Assembly: GCA_027593175.1 (NCBI GenBank)
Contig: JAQCJI010000017.1
Coordinates: 1 to 40,479 of the forward strand
Direction of reading: 5' to 3'
Source: Bacteroidota bacterium
GTDB taxonomy: Bacteria > Bacteroidota > Bacteroidia > Cytophagales > Cyclobacteriaceae
DNA: 40,479 nt
Shown here in pieces: positions 26,093 through 34,591 of the stretch (positions are counted from its first letter, which is position 1; each line of letters starts with the position of its first letter). The notes beneath the pieces were generated by a model, which saw nothing but the letters and a program-made list of their open reading frames with translations, was not told the DNA's origin and did not search any database. A program made the translations under genes and the position numbers.

Positions 26093-28180
26093 GATTCGGC
26101 TCCAGTTGATGGCTGTCTTTTTTTGTTGCCGAACCTGACGAAGGATTGGGAAATTTTGGGGCTGCTCCAAGGTAGGATCGGTCGCCAGCACTTGCTGTGC
26201 TGCATCTCGTGCCAAGGTTAGAAGCGGAGCATCTTTACTCAAGTCTGCTATGAGGAGGTCAGTAATTCCGCTTTGCTGGGTACCCATCAAGTCACCAGGT
26301 CCACGAAGCCTCAGGTCGACATCAGCGATTTCAAACCCATCGTTGGTGCGCACTAGAGTGTCCAATCGGATGCGGGAATCTCGACTGAGCTCAACCTTGC
26401 TCATCAAGATGCAGTAACTCTGTTCGGCACCCCTTCCCACTCGCCCGCGAAGTTGATGGAGTTGGGAGAGGCCAAAACGTTCTGCATTTTCAATAATCAT
26501 CACTGATGCGTTGGGTACATTTACGCCCACTTCGATGACGGTAGTTGCTACCATGATTTTTGTTTCTCCTTTCACAAAGCGCTGCATTTCGTAGTCCTTG
26601 GCATCGGCTTTCATGCCGCCATGGACGATGCTCAAAGGCACGTGTGGAAAAGCCCTAGCAATGCTTTCGTAGCCATCCATCAGGTTTTTAAGATCCAAAC
26701 TTTGGGACTCTTCGATCAACGGATAGACGATATATACCTGTCTGCCTTTTTTGATTTCTTCCTGCATAAATCCAAAGACTTTGAGCCTGTCTTTGTCGTA
26801 GCGATGGACAGTTTGAATTGGCTTTCTTCCTGCGGGAAGTTCGTCGATAACAGACACATCCAAATCCCCGTAGAGGCTCATCGCCAGAGTTCGTGGAATC
26901 GGAGTAGCAGTCATGACAAGCACATGGGGTTGGTAGCTCTCGTTTTTGGTCCATAGCTTAGCGCGCTGCGCTACCCCAAAGCGATGCTGCTCGTCGACGA
27001 TTGCCAAACCTAAATTTTTAAATTGAACTACTTCTTCAAGGAGCGCATGTGTGCCTACGAGCAGGGGCAACTCCCCGGATTCCAAAGCTTCATGCAGTAC
27101 CTTTCGAGCGCCTTTTTTGGTCGAGCCCGTAAGCAAGGCAATGTGGAGGCCCATTGCTTCGGCATAGACACGCAGGCCCTCAAAATGCTGGTTGGCAAGG
27201 ATCTCAGTAGGTGCCATCAAGCAAGTCTGCGCCCCAGAGCCTATCGCTAGGAGCATACTGATGAAGGCGACCATGGTTTTTCCACTCCCCACATCCCCTT
27301 GAATCAGTCGGTTCATCTGCTTACCTGACCTCATGTCTTCAAAAATCTCCCGAATCACACGCTTTTGAGCGTTTGTGAGTTGGAAAGGAAGATGTTGCGT
27401 GTAAAAACCGGTTAGCAGCTGGGTAGAACCCAGCAGCTGTCCTCGTGACTTTTCGGTTCGTGTGACCTTCAGGGTAAGTAGTCGCAATTGTAGGTAAAAA
27501 AACTCCTCGAATTTGAGGCGCTTTCTTGCCTGAGCGAGGGCTTCCGGAGAACTTGGAAAGTGGATTTGTCGGATGGCCTCCTTTTTCCCCATTAGGCGGT
27601 ACTGTTCTAGAATTTCGGTAGAGAGGGTCTCTTGTACTTGCGGATACACGAGTGGGAGCAGCTGCTCCAGAATGCGGGAGAGGCCCTTGGAATCTAGGTA
27701 GCGAACCTTGAGTTTCTCTGTCGTAGAGTAGACGGGTTGAAATTTGTTGCGGGCCTCGTTGGCTGCTGCAATGGGTTCCATTTCCGGGTGAGCCATGCTC
27801 CATTTGCGTCCAAAAAGTGCGGGCTTACCCAAAAAGATAAAGGAGCCGCCTAGCGGTAGTCTTTTGAGCACCCAGGTGATGCCTTTAAACCAGGTCATCT
27901 CCATATCTCCTGTTTCATCAACCACTACAGCTACTAACCTTTTTTTGGTACCCATGCCGACCAAGTCAATGCTCTTGATTCGTGCTATCACCTGGACATG
28001 CTCTAGCTCCTCGTGGAGATCCTTGATTTTTAAAAAAGCACTGCGGTCCTCGTAGCGAAAAGGGTAATGCTGCAAGAGATCTCCATAGGTGAATATGCCC
28101 AGCTCTTTGTTTAGCAGTTCAGCCTTCTGTGGGCCAACCCCCTTGAGGTATTCGATGCGGGTTTCAAAGATGGTAGACAA
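26087..28180 (-). CDS. recG: ATP-dependent DNA helicase RecG
   Basis: It remodels stalled replication forks and Holliday junctions. Motifs in order: N-terminal wedge start FETRIEYLKGVGPQKAELLNKEL, Walker A GDVGSGKT, AIVDEQHRFG (DEQH box), MTATPIPRTLAMSLYGDLD, MVATTVIEVGVNVPNA, and LRGRVGRG (motif VI). No in-frame ATG precedes the conserved region. The TTG at 28180 gives MSTIFETRIEYLKG, which matches where the family normally begins and makes a 697-residue protein. A TTG further out at 28264 would add 28 poorly conserved residues. Convergent with the DUF6787-type gene. Confidence 0.92.
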   Translation of the reverse strand: MSTIFETRIEYLKGVGPQKAELLNKELGIFTYGDLLQHYPFRYEDRSAFLKIKDLHEELEHVQVIARIKSIDLVGMGTKKRLVAVVVDETGDMEMTWFKGITWVLKRLPLGGSFIFLGKPALFGRKWSMAHPEMEPIAAANEARNKFQPVYSTTEKLKVRYLDSKGLSRILEQLLPLVYPQVQETLSTEILEQYRLMGKKEAIRQIHFPSSPEALAQARKRLKFEEFFYLQLRLLTLKVTRTEKSRGQLLGSTQLLTGFYTQHLPFQLTNAQKRVIREIFEDMRSGKQMNRLIQGDVGSGKTMVAFISMLLAIGSGAQTCLMAPTEILANQHFEGLRVYAEAMGLHIALLTGSTKKGARKVLHEALESGELPLLVGTHALLEEVVQFKNLGLAIVDEQHRFGVAQRAKLWTKNESYQPHVLVMTATPIPRTLAMSLYGDLDVSVIDELPAGRKPIQTVHRYDKDRLKVFGFMQEEIKKGRQVYIVYPLIEESQSLDLKNLMDGYESIARAFPHVPLSIVHGGMKADAKDYEMQRFVKGETKIMVATTVIEVGVNVPNASVMIIENAERFGLSQLHQLRGRVGRGAEQSYCILMSKVELSRDSRIRLDTLVRTNDGFEIADVDLRLRGPGDLMGTQQSGITDLLIADLSKDAPLLTLARDAAQQVLATDPTLEQPQNFPILRQVRQQKKTAINWSRIS

Positions 28181-28280
28181 AGGCTTTTGTTTATGGTTTG
28201 AGCAAGTTACCGCAGACCCATGAATTTTGCCAAGGGTTTGCAGGAAATTGTCAGGTAAAGGCAAGTGCTACTTCTTCGAA

Positions 28281-29345
28281 TTACCTTTCTTGAAGTAGTG
28301 CAGCAAAATTTGCGAAGCGAGCGCGATAGCCTTGTTGGCTTTGGAGTAAGGCCAATTGATTTTTAGCTCGGTGTAAGTTTTGTAAGGGATAGCTCACGCG
28401 GTAGTAGACATTGCCCTCGAGGTGGTCGGTGAGGAATCGGACTCCCATGATTAGGGTCATGATTTCTCCTCCAAGCAGGAGTGATTCCGTTTCCATTGGA
28501 GTAATTGCCCCATTCAAGCCCTCCAGGTAGCCAGAAAGTAGCTCTTCAAATAATTCTGGGAGCGCCTGAATTTTTTTCCAATCGGTGGAGGTTTCGGGCA
28601 GGCTGCAGGCTACGGTTCGTACGAGATCTCCAAAATCATACATCAGGTATCCCCCCATCACCGTATCTAAGTCCACTACTGCTTCCACTTGGTTGAGGGT
28701 TTTAGAAAAAATCAGGTTGTTGATTTTGGTATCGTTGTGGGTGATCCGAAGGGGGAGATGGTTGCGTTGCTCCTGGTACCAACTCACTAAAGGCAGCTGC
28801 TCTAAATACCCTTGGAGAAGGGCTTGTTCCTCTTCTGGGATTGTGGGAAGCTGTTTGGCTACCTCCACTAAGCGAGCAAAGCGGAGATCGAGACGGTGAA
28901 AGTTAGGGATAGTCTCTTCAAATGCCTCAGCTGGAAGTCGGTGACTCCAGGAGGCAAATTTACCATAGGCCTGAGCGGCCATCCCTGCTTGGGCAGGTTG
29001 CTGTACCTGTTGCAAAGTGCTGCCATCGACAAAGTCAAAGAGGCGGTAGTTTTTTCCTTGGATAGCGGTTAGACCGCTTCCGTTTCTATTGAGAAGGGGA
29101 AGAGGAAGCTGAAAAGGCAGGGGATGGTTGGCGGCATGCCGAGAAAGCAGACCGAGGTTGTGATCGATGCGATTAGGGAAGCGGAAAACTGAGTTGTTAA
29201 AACCCTGTAGGATCCATTTTTTATCCAATTGACCAGCTGCTAGTGTCTCGTGAATTAGCCCTTCACCAAATGGACTAAGGGTGAGGGGAGCATTGGCAAA
29301 CTGGGGGTAGGCTTGGATTAGGGCGGTAGCTAGCACATCAAACAT
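28281..29345 (-). CDS. NahK-like sugar kinase (aminoglycoside phosphotransferase fold)
   Basis: The 354-residue product has the phosphotransferase core ITHNDTKINNLIF (catalytic Asp205, Asn210) and VVDLDTVMGGYLMYDFGDLVR (metal-binding Asp). WILQGFNNSVFRFP near residue 45 and GVRFLTDHLEGNVYYRVSYPLQNLHRAKNQ near the end closely resemble the N-acetylhexosamine 1-kinase subgroup rather than antibiotic kinases. It would make a sugar 1-phosphate in the cytoplasm; the exact sugar is inference. The ATG at 29345 (MFDVLATALI) is preferred to a GTG at 29402. It is divergent from a sodium:solute symporter, which could supply the sugar. Confidence 0.82.
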   Translation of the reverse strand: MFDVLATALIQAYPQFANAPLTLSPFGEGLIHETLAAGQLDKKWILQGFNNSVFRFPNRIDHNLGLLSRHAANHPLPFQLPLPLLNRNGSGLTAIQGKNYRLFDFVDGSTLQQVQQPAQAGMAAQAYGKFASWSHRLPAEAFEETIPNFHRLDLRFARLVEVAKQLPTIPEEEQALLQGYLEQLPLVSWYQEQRNHLPLRITHNDTKINNLIFSKTLNQVEAVVDLDTVMGGYLMYDFGDLVRTVACSLPETSTDWKKIQALPELFEELLSGYLEGLNGAITPMETESLLLGGEIMTLIMGVRFLTDHLEGNVYYRVSYPLQNLHRAKNQLALLQSQQGYRARFANFAALLQER

Positions 29346-29547
29346 AGTTCGAAAATAGAAATTTCTTCCTATAAGTAAAGAGTCTAGCAATTGCTGATAC
29401 ACTTAATTGGAATCAAGAACTTGTTTTTGAGGCAAGTAGGGGTTCTTTGGAAAAATCTAGGGTGAATCTTTCTGAAAAAAATCAAAAAAGGGATTCTTTG
29501 TTGCTATTTTTTTTTTGTTTATTGACTTATAATTAACTGTAGACCCT

Positions 29548-31320
29548 ATGAATGTTACCGCCTTAGACTGGGGCATCATTGCCGCTTTTTTCATTATCTC
29601 CTTATTGATTGGTGTCTTTAGTGCCAAGTCAGCGGGTAGTTCCGCAAAGGAATTTTTTCTTTCTGGCCGGAACATGCCTTGGTGGCTTTTGGGAGTATCC
29701 ATGGTGGCAACCACCTTTTCGGCGGACACCCCCAATCTGGTCGCGGATATAGTACGGAAAAATGGAGTTGCCGGTAATTGGGTTTGGTGGGCATTTTTGC
29801 TTACCGGGATGCTGACGGTATTTGTTTACGCCAAGCTTTGGAGGAGGTCTGAGGCTACCACAGATTTGGAATTTTATGAAATGCGGTACTCGGGAAAGGG
29901 GGCAGCTTTTTTGCGGGCCTTTCGCGCCATTTATTTGGGGGTATTCTTCAATGTGGTCATCATGGCTACAGTATCTTTGGCAGCTATTAAGATCGGTGGC
30001 GTAATGTTGGGCCTTTCCCCGGTACAAACCTTGCTTATTGCCTCAGTGGTCACCGTGGTTTATTCCTCTTTGGGGGGACTAAAAGGAGTTTTGTTGACCG
30101 ACTTTTTTCAATTTTTTATTGCGATGATCGGCTCCTTTGGAGCAGCATATTATGTGTTGGAACATCCAGATATAGGTTCCCTACAGCAGCTTCTCAGTCA
30201 CGAGGTAGTAGCAACTAAACTGAATTTTATTCCGGATTTTTCCAATCCCAATATTTATGTTCCGCTATTTATCATGCCAATTGCCATCCAATGGTGGGCA
30301 ACTTGGTATCCAGGTGCTGAGCCTGGTGGAGGTGGATATATTGCCCAACGCATGTTGTCTGCAAAGGATGAAAAAAATGCAATGGGGGCAACCTTATTCT
30401 TTAATATTGTCCATTATGCCTTGCGCCCTTGGCCTTGGATTATTGTGGCCTTGGCTTCCTTAGTGGTTTTTCCTACTATCGCAGACCTGCAGTCGGCCTT
30501 TCCAAATATTCCTGCAGACAAGTTGGGAGATGACTTGGCTTATCCAGCCATGCTCTCCTTTTTACCTACCGGAATGGCAGGGATCGTGCTGGCCTCCTTG
30601 ATTGCAGCGGTGATGTCTACGCTATCCACCCATCTCAATTGGGGGTCAAGCTATGTAGTCAATGATTTTTACCTGCGTTTTGTAAAGCCTGAGGCCAGTG
30701 ATAAGGAGCTTGTCGCTGTTGGAAGGATTTCTACGGTGGTACTGATGGTGTTTTCTGCTTTTTTGGCACTAGCATTATCTTCGGCCTTGTCGGCTTTTGA
30801 AATTTTACTTCAAATTGGTGCTGGTACTGGCTTGATATTTATTCTTCGCTGGTTTTGGTGGAGGATTAATGCCTACACTGAGATTTCTGCGATGATTATC
30901 TCTTTTGCCGTTGCGATTTTCTTTGAAGTGATCAATCCTGGACTGGGCTGGGTGGATATTCCAGCGGAGCAGAGCTACCTAAAGTTGGTGTATTCGGTAT
31001 CCATCACTACGATTGGGTGGCTATTGGTTACTTTCCTTACACAACCAGAAAAGGATGAGGTCTTGCTTTCTTTTTACCGCAAGGTACGCCCGGCAGCTTT
31101 GGGTTGGAAGAAGGTGTTGGATCGCTATCCTGAAGAGCCGCAAGAAAAAGGCCAGCTTGGTACTGAAATAGGTCTGATGATGGTGGGTACTTTCATGGTC
31201 TATGCAGCCTTATTTTCTAGTGGCCTTTTCATTTATGGAGAAGTTGCCGAAGGGTTTATTGCCGCCGCCATAGCTGTAGCTGGAGGATTATTTATTTTAT
31301 TTTCCTGGAAAAAAATATAA
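29548..31320 (+). CDS. Sodium:solute symporter (SSS family)
   Basis: A 590-residue inner-membrane carrier with ~13-14 hydrophobic segments. It opens WGIIAAFFIISLLIGVFSAK, then SAKEFFLSGRNMPWWLLGVSMVATTFSADTPN, the typical SSS TM1-TM2 region with the Na+-site Ser/Thr-rich stretch. GGLKGVLLTDFFQFFIAMIG is the usual TM6 motif. Near-neighbours in the family carry sugars, proline, pantothenate or inositol; the substrate cannot be assigned. It is divergent from the NahK-like kinase (spacer ~200 bases with a long T-run), and the hydroxyproline cluster begins ~0.7 kb downstream beyond gldD. Confidence 0.9.
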   Translation: MNVTALDWGIIAAFFIISLLIGVFSAKSAGSSAKEFFLSGRNMPWWLLGVSMVATTFSADTPNLVADIVRKNGVAGNWVWWAFLLTGMLTVFVYAKLWRRSEATTDLEFYEMRYSGKGAAFLRAFRAIYLGVFFNVVIMATVSLAAIKIGGVMLGLSPVQTLLIASVVTVVYSSLGGLKGVLLTDFFQFFIAMIGSFGAAYYVLEHPDIGSLQQLLSHEVVATKLNFIPDFSNPNIYVPLFIMPIAIQWWATWYPGAEPGGGGYIAQRMLSAKDEKNAMGATLFFNIVHYALRPWPWIIVALASLVVFPTIADLQSAFPNIPADKLGDDLAYPAMLSFLPTGMAGIVLASLIAAVMSTLSTHLNWGSSYVVNDFYLRFVKPEASDKELVAVGRISTVVLMVFSAFLALALSSALSAFEILLQIGAGTGLIFILRWFWWRINAYTEISAMIISFAVAIFFEVINPGLGWVDIPAEQSYLKLVYSVSITTIGWLLVTFLTQPEKDEVLLSFYRKVRPAALGWKKVLDRYPEEPQEKGQLGTEIGLMMVGTFMVYAALFSSGLFIYGEVAEGFIAAAIAVAGGLFILFSWKKI

Positions 31321-31378
31321 AAAGGTGGTTGGTGTAGTTCTTGGGGAATGTTGATTTCAACAAGAATAAATAAAAAGG

Positions 31379-31954
31379 CTATTTCTTTTGGAAGGTCACC
31401 GAGTTGATGAGGTGAGCCATATCCAGTTTGATGTATTCAATGATTGGCGCCAAGGAATCGTTTTTGAGGGCTGTATTAAAATAAACTGCCCCTCGAAGAA
31501 AATTGGAGGTGGAGTCTGTTACAAGAAACTGAAATTGGGTGGGCACCTCTCCTGAGAGTTCCGCAACTACAGCCACATAGCCATTAGGGGTAAGTAAAAT
31601 TCCTTCTTCAATTCCATAAGCTTTGATCTGGTGCTTTGCAGTGAGCTTGAATGCATCGTTGGAAAGCGTTTTGAAATCGGTGTTTTGGTCAATTTTTTTG
31701 TAGGTCAAATGTACCTTGGCCCCAAAATTCCTGTAGTTCAAGTTGATCCATTCTTTTTCTGTCAGGTTGAAAGAATCTGCTTCCACTATGCTGTGGGTTG
31801 AAAAATCCAATTGATAGGGATACCCTTGTTCTAGCCTTTGGTACTGGTGCCTCGGCAAGTCGATGCGATTGTATCCTGGAGGCTTGGGGAGCCAGTTTGA
31901 TTCGCAGGAATTGAGGCCTAAAGCAATAAGCACTAGGAACATAATTTTCTTCAT
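31379..31954 (-). CDS. gldD: Gliding-motility lipoprotein GldD
   Basis: The 191-residue product has a lipoprotein signal, MKKIMFLVLIALGLNSC, with the lipid-modified Cys at 17. It is followed by the GldD-type block PKPPGYNRIDLPRHQYQRL and EGILLTPNGYVAVVAELSGEVPTQFQFLVTDST. GldD is required for gliding and type IX secretion in Flavobacterium johnsoniae; no other gld or spr genes are in this window. It lies downstream of the hydroxyproline cluster on the same strand with a ~95-base gap, so co-transcription is possible but not shown. Confidence 0.92.
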   Translation of the reverse strand: MKKIMFLVLIALGLNSCESNWLPKPPGYNRIDLPRHQYQRLEQGYPYQLDFSTHSIVEADSFNLTEKEWINLNYRNFGAKVHLTYKKIDQNTDFKTLSNDAFKLTAKHQIKAYGIEEGILLTPNGYVAVVAELSGEVPTQFQFLVTDSTSNFLRGAVYFNTALKNDSLAPIIEYIKLDMAHLINSVTFQKK

Positions 31955-32049
31955 GACCTAAAAGTAGGTTTTCTCGTTGTCATCCCATCTAGTTCAGGAG
32001 TAATTTCCATTTTTCATGGCTCAAAGCTTTACTCCCTACAAAAAGAGAA

Positions 32050-33297
32050 TCAGGCATATCTTGCCACGGCAAATCCCTGGATTTCCATGGAACTATCCTT
32101 TTGTTGGTGTAGCTCTGACAGGATTTTTCCTGTGGCAGGAGCCAAGGAAATGCCTATCATGGAATGACCGCTACCCACCAGCACATTGGTGTAGCGCGGC
32201 GCAAATCCAATGTAAGGGAGTCCATCGGGGGAGCAGGGTCGAAGGCCTTTCCAGATCTGCTTGTCTTCGGGGAAGGTGGCTTGAAAGTCGGGGTAGTAGC
32301 GATTGATTGCCTCAAAAATCCCTTTCACTCGATTCTTGTTGATGGATTCATTGGTGCCTGCGATTTCCATGGTGCCTCCAAAGCGTACTGAAGCTCCATA
32401 AGGGCTTACAGCTACCTTTTGTTCGGTGAGAATGGTGGCTTGCTGTATTTCAGGCTGGTTGGCTTGCAGGAAGGAATAGCCTTTTCCTCCCATCATCGGT
32501 AGGGTGAAGTGTAGCATTTGTGCCAGCTCCCCGGACCAGGAGCCCCCACAAAGGAGGATCTTTTCAGCTTCCAATTTTCCTTTATCTGTAAGTACGGCAA
32601 CCACTTTTGTTCCCTCTTTTTCAAAGCCCAGTACCTGGGTTTCGGTGAGAAAGGAGACTTCTTTTTGTTCCAAGTATTTTTTCAAGAAACCGTATAGTGC
32701 TCCTGGATCTAAGTGGGCGTCGCCTGGAAATAGAACTGCTCCTCGGGCTTTGAGGTGAAGATTTGGCTCCACTTTTTTGAGATCTTCATGACCTAAAATT
32801 TCTGCTTCTAGCCCATACTTTCTAGCCAAATGTGCAAATTCTACCTCCTCTTTTTCCATGGATTCAGTTTGGTATGCCATCATAAGTCCTTTTTCTACCA
32901 AAGCCATGGACGAATCCGGGTGTTCTTGCCGAAATTCCTGGTACAAGGCCTTGCTGAGGAGGCTGATGTTTTTTAGGTAGGGGATGGCTTTGCTTACCTG
33001 ACTGGGGTTGGCCGCTTTGAAGAAAAGTAAGCACCATTGGACCAACTTGAAATCTAGGCGAGGGTGAATGTAAAAGGGACTTTTGGAGGAAAACATCCAG
33101 GAGATCCCTTTGGAAATCATGCCAGGTGCAGCTAGAGGGATGATATGGCTAGGTACAATCATGCCTGCATTTCCAGTAGAGCAATTGTCCCTGAGATCTG
33201 TTCGGTCGATGACCGTCACCTCGACGCCTTCTTTTTGTAGGTAATATGCGGTAAATAGGCCAATGATGCCTCCTCCGATGATAAGGGTTGGTTTCAT
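32050..33297 (-). CDS. FAD-dependent oxidoreductase, probable cis-4-hydroxy-D-proline dehydrogenase
   Basis: A 415-residue DadA-type amine oxidoreductase: the N-terminal dinucleotide-binding motif TLIIGGGIIGLFTAYYLQKEG, CSTGNAGMIVPSHIIPLAAPG, and C-terminal GLRPCSPDGLPYIGFAPRYTNVLVGSGHSMIGISLAPATGKIL for FAD binding. The family oxidises D-amino acids, sarcosine or hydroxy-D-proline. The assignment to cis-4-hydroxy-D-proline (product delta-1-pyrroline-4-hydroxy-2-carboxylate) rests on its neighbours: epimerase, dehydrogenase and DapA-type deaminase. The ATG at 33297 places the FAD motif at residue 5; the frame is open to 33336 but runs into the palindrome cluster. Confidence 0.88.
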   Translation of the reverse strand: MKPTLIIGGGIIGLFTAYYLQKEGVEVTVIDRTDLRDNCSTGNAGMIVPSHIIPLAAPGMISKGISWMFSSKSPFYIHPRLDFKLVQWCLLFFKAANPSQVSKAIPYLKNISLLSKALYQEFRQEHPDSSMALVEKGLMMAYQTESMEKEEVEFAHLARKYGLEAEILGHEDLKKVEPNLHLKARGAVLFPGDAHLDPGALYGFLKKYLEQKEVSFLTETQVLGFEKEGTKVVAVLTDKGKLEAEKILLCGGSWSGELAQMLHFTLPMMGGKGYSFLQANQPEIQQATILTEQKVAVSPYGASVRFGGTMEIAGTNESINKNRVKGIFEAINRYYPDFQATFPEDKQIWKGLRPCSPDGLPYIGFAPRYTNVLVGSGHSMIGISLAPATGKILSELHQQKDSSMEIQGFAVARYA

Positions 33298-33310
33298 TAC
33301 AGAAGCTTTT

Positions 33311-33425
33311 AACCTTTGAGGTCTGGAGGACCTCAAAGGTTTTGATTTTAGGTAGTAAACCTTCGAGGTTTTTGTAAACCTTAAAGGTTCTGGATGATCC
33401 TTTGAGGTCTGGAAGACCTCAAAGG
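33311..33425. repeat. Cluster of three related palindromes
   Basis: Hairpin 1 (33311-33341): AACCTTTGAGGTC, loop TGGAG, exact complement. Hairpin 2 (33358-33389): a diverged form, AACCTTCGAGGTTT, loop TTGT, with two mismatches. Hairpin 3 (33399-33425): CCTTTGAGGTC, loop TGGAA, exact complement. The shared arm CCTTtGAGGT marks them as copies of one family. They fill the spacer between epimerase and oxidase; hairpin 3 ends 1 base before the epimerase stop codon. The layout is like REP/BIME elements and could also stabilise or attenuate the transcript. Confidence 0.85.
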
Positions 33426-33426
33426 T

Positions 33427-34431
33427 TTAGATTACTTGAAATCCATGGACATAGGGATCGTCCTCATCTAGGATGATGGTGTTGTAGCCATAAACTCTCG
33501 CCCAGCCTTCGATGCTGGGGATGATGGCAGGCTTGCCTGCGATTTCTGTCACTTCCTCGATTCTGCCAATAAATTTGGAGCCGATAAAACTTTCGTGAAC
33601 AAATTCATCTCCCGGCTTGAGCCAGCCTTTGGCATACCACTGTGCCATTCTGGCCGAGGTACCCGTGCCGCAAGGGGAGCGATCGATGGCTTTTTCGCCA
33701 TAAAACACTGCATTCCGTGCTGTGCTGCTGGGGTCAAGCGTTTTTCCTGTCCACAACACATGAGAAAGCCCTCGAATTCGCTCCTGTTCGGGGTGGACAA
33801 ATTCGTATTTTTCGTTCATTTTCTGACGCAAGTTGCGGGCCATGGAGATGAGTTGCTCCGCTTTGAAGTTCTCGATGCCTGGAAAATTCTCCTGCGGATC
33901 GACGATGCAGTAAAAGTTTCCTCCATAAGCCACATCTACGTTAAGTTTACCCAGCTCCTCTGTTTCGATTTCAAGGCCTTCTGCGGCCAAAAAGCTTTTG
34001 ACATTGGTGAGCTTTACGGACGTGACCTTCTTGCCTACTTGGGTATATTCCACCAGGACAAGGCCCGCAGGTGCTTCCATCCTCAAGAATCCAGGAGTCT
34101 TCGGGTGAATCAATCCTTCTTCGATCGCAATGGTGATCGTGCCAATGGTGCCGTGTCCACACATGGGAAGGCAGCCAGAGGTTTCGATGAACAGGACAGC
34201 AAAGTCATTTTCTGGATCGTTTGGAGGGAAGAGCATGGAGCCAGACATCATGTCGTGACCTCGCGGTTCAAACATCAAGCCTGTTCGAATCCAATCTAGG
34301 TGATCCAAAAAGTACTGTCTTTTTTCTAGCATGTTGTTCCCTTTTAGAAAAGGAACACCGCCCGAAACTACCCGTACGGGATTGCCACAGGTGTGTGCAT
34401 CGATGCAAGAGAAGGTATGGCGAGAAGGCAT
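33427..34431 (-). CDS. 4-hydroxyproline 2-epimerase (proline racemase family)
   Basis: It interconverts trans-4-hydroxy-L-proline and cis-4-hydroxy-D-proline without cofactor. The 334-residue product has both catalytic cysteines: Cys91 in LPMCGHGTIG and Cys254 in DRSPCGTGTSARMAQ. Having both rules out the dehydratase members of the family, which replace the first Cys with Ser/Thr. It starts SRHTFSCIDAHTCGNPVRVV. The enzyme could also be a proline racemase; hydroxyproline is preferred because the three neighbouring enzymes complete that pathway. A ~140-base leader related to that of the adjacent aldehyde dehydrogenase precedes the ATG. Confidence 0.92.
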   Translation of the reverse strand: MPSRHTFSCIDAHTCGNPVRVVSGGVPFLKGNNMLEKRQYFLDHLDWIRTGLMFEPRGHDMMSGSMLFPPNDPENDFAVLFIETSGCLPMCGHGTIGTITIAIEEGLIHPKTPGFLRMEAPAGLVLVEYTQVGKKVTSVKLTNVKSFLAAEGLEIETEELGKLNVDVAYGGNFYCIVDPQENFPGIENFKAEQLISMARNLRQKMNEKYEFVHPEQERIRGLSHVLWTGKTLDPSSTARNAVFYGEKAIDRSPCGTGTSARMAQWYAKGWLKPGDEFVHESFIGSKFIGRIEEVTEIAGKPAIIPSIEGWARVYGYNTIILDEDDPYVHGFQVI

Positions 34432-34572
34432 TTTTTTGTTGGGGTTGAAAAGAGATAAAATGCAATTGAAATAAAGTTGAAATATACTTTGCTTCGCTTC
34501 GTGAAATAGGATTTGACTACTTATTTCACCGAGCTTCGCTTGGTTTATTTCTCTCGTCTTTCCACTGTATTT
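34432..34572 (-). repeat. Palindrome-rich leader, copy 1 (upstream of the epimerase)
   Basis: From the epimerase ATG outward the segment contains a T-run (A-run in the mRNA), ATAAAATG at 34455, a core with GTGAAATA ... TATTTCAC, the GCTTCGCT words, and CTGTATTT at the far end. The same landmarks in the same order lie upstream of the aldehyde dehydrogenase. The core is itself palindromic with several GAAATA/TATTTC half-sites. Confidence 0.7.
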
Positions 34573-34591
34573 CTACCATTTTTATATTTGG

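Noticed and set aside
31959-31966. TACTTTTA on the minus strand as a gldD promoter
   Set aside because: Only five bases from the gldD start codon, so transcription would begin at or after the start.
33311-33425. CRISPR-like array
   Set aside because: Only three units, each a palindrome with short irregular spacing and diverged sequence, and no cas genes; fits REP/BIME-type hairpins.
33595-34299. A 234-codon plus-strand frame opposite the epimerase
   Set aside because: The minus strand encodes a full proline racemase-family enzyme with both catalytic cysteines; the opposite frame has no domain or ribosome-binding site.
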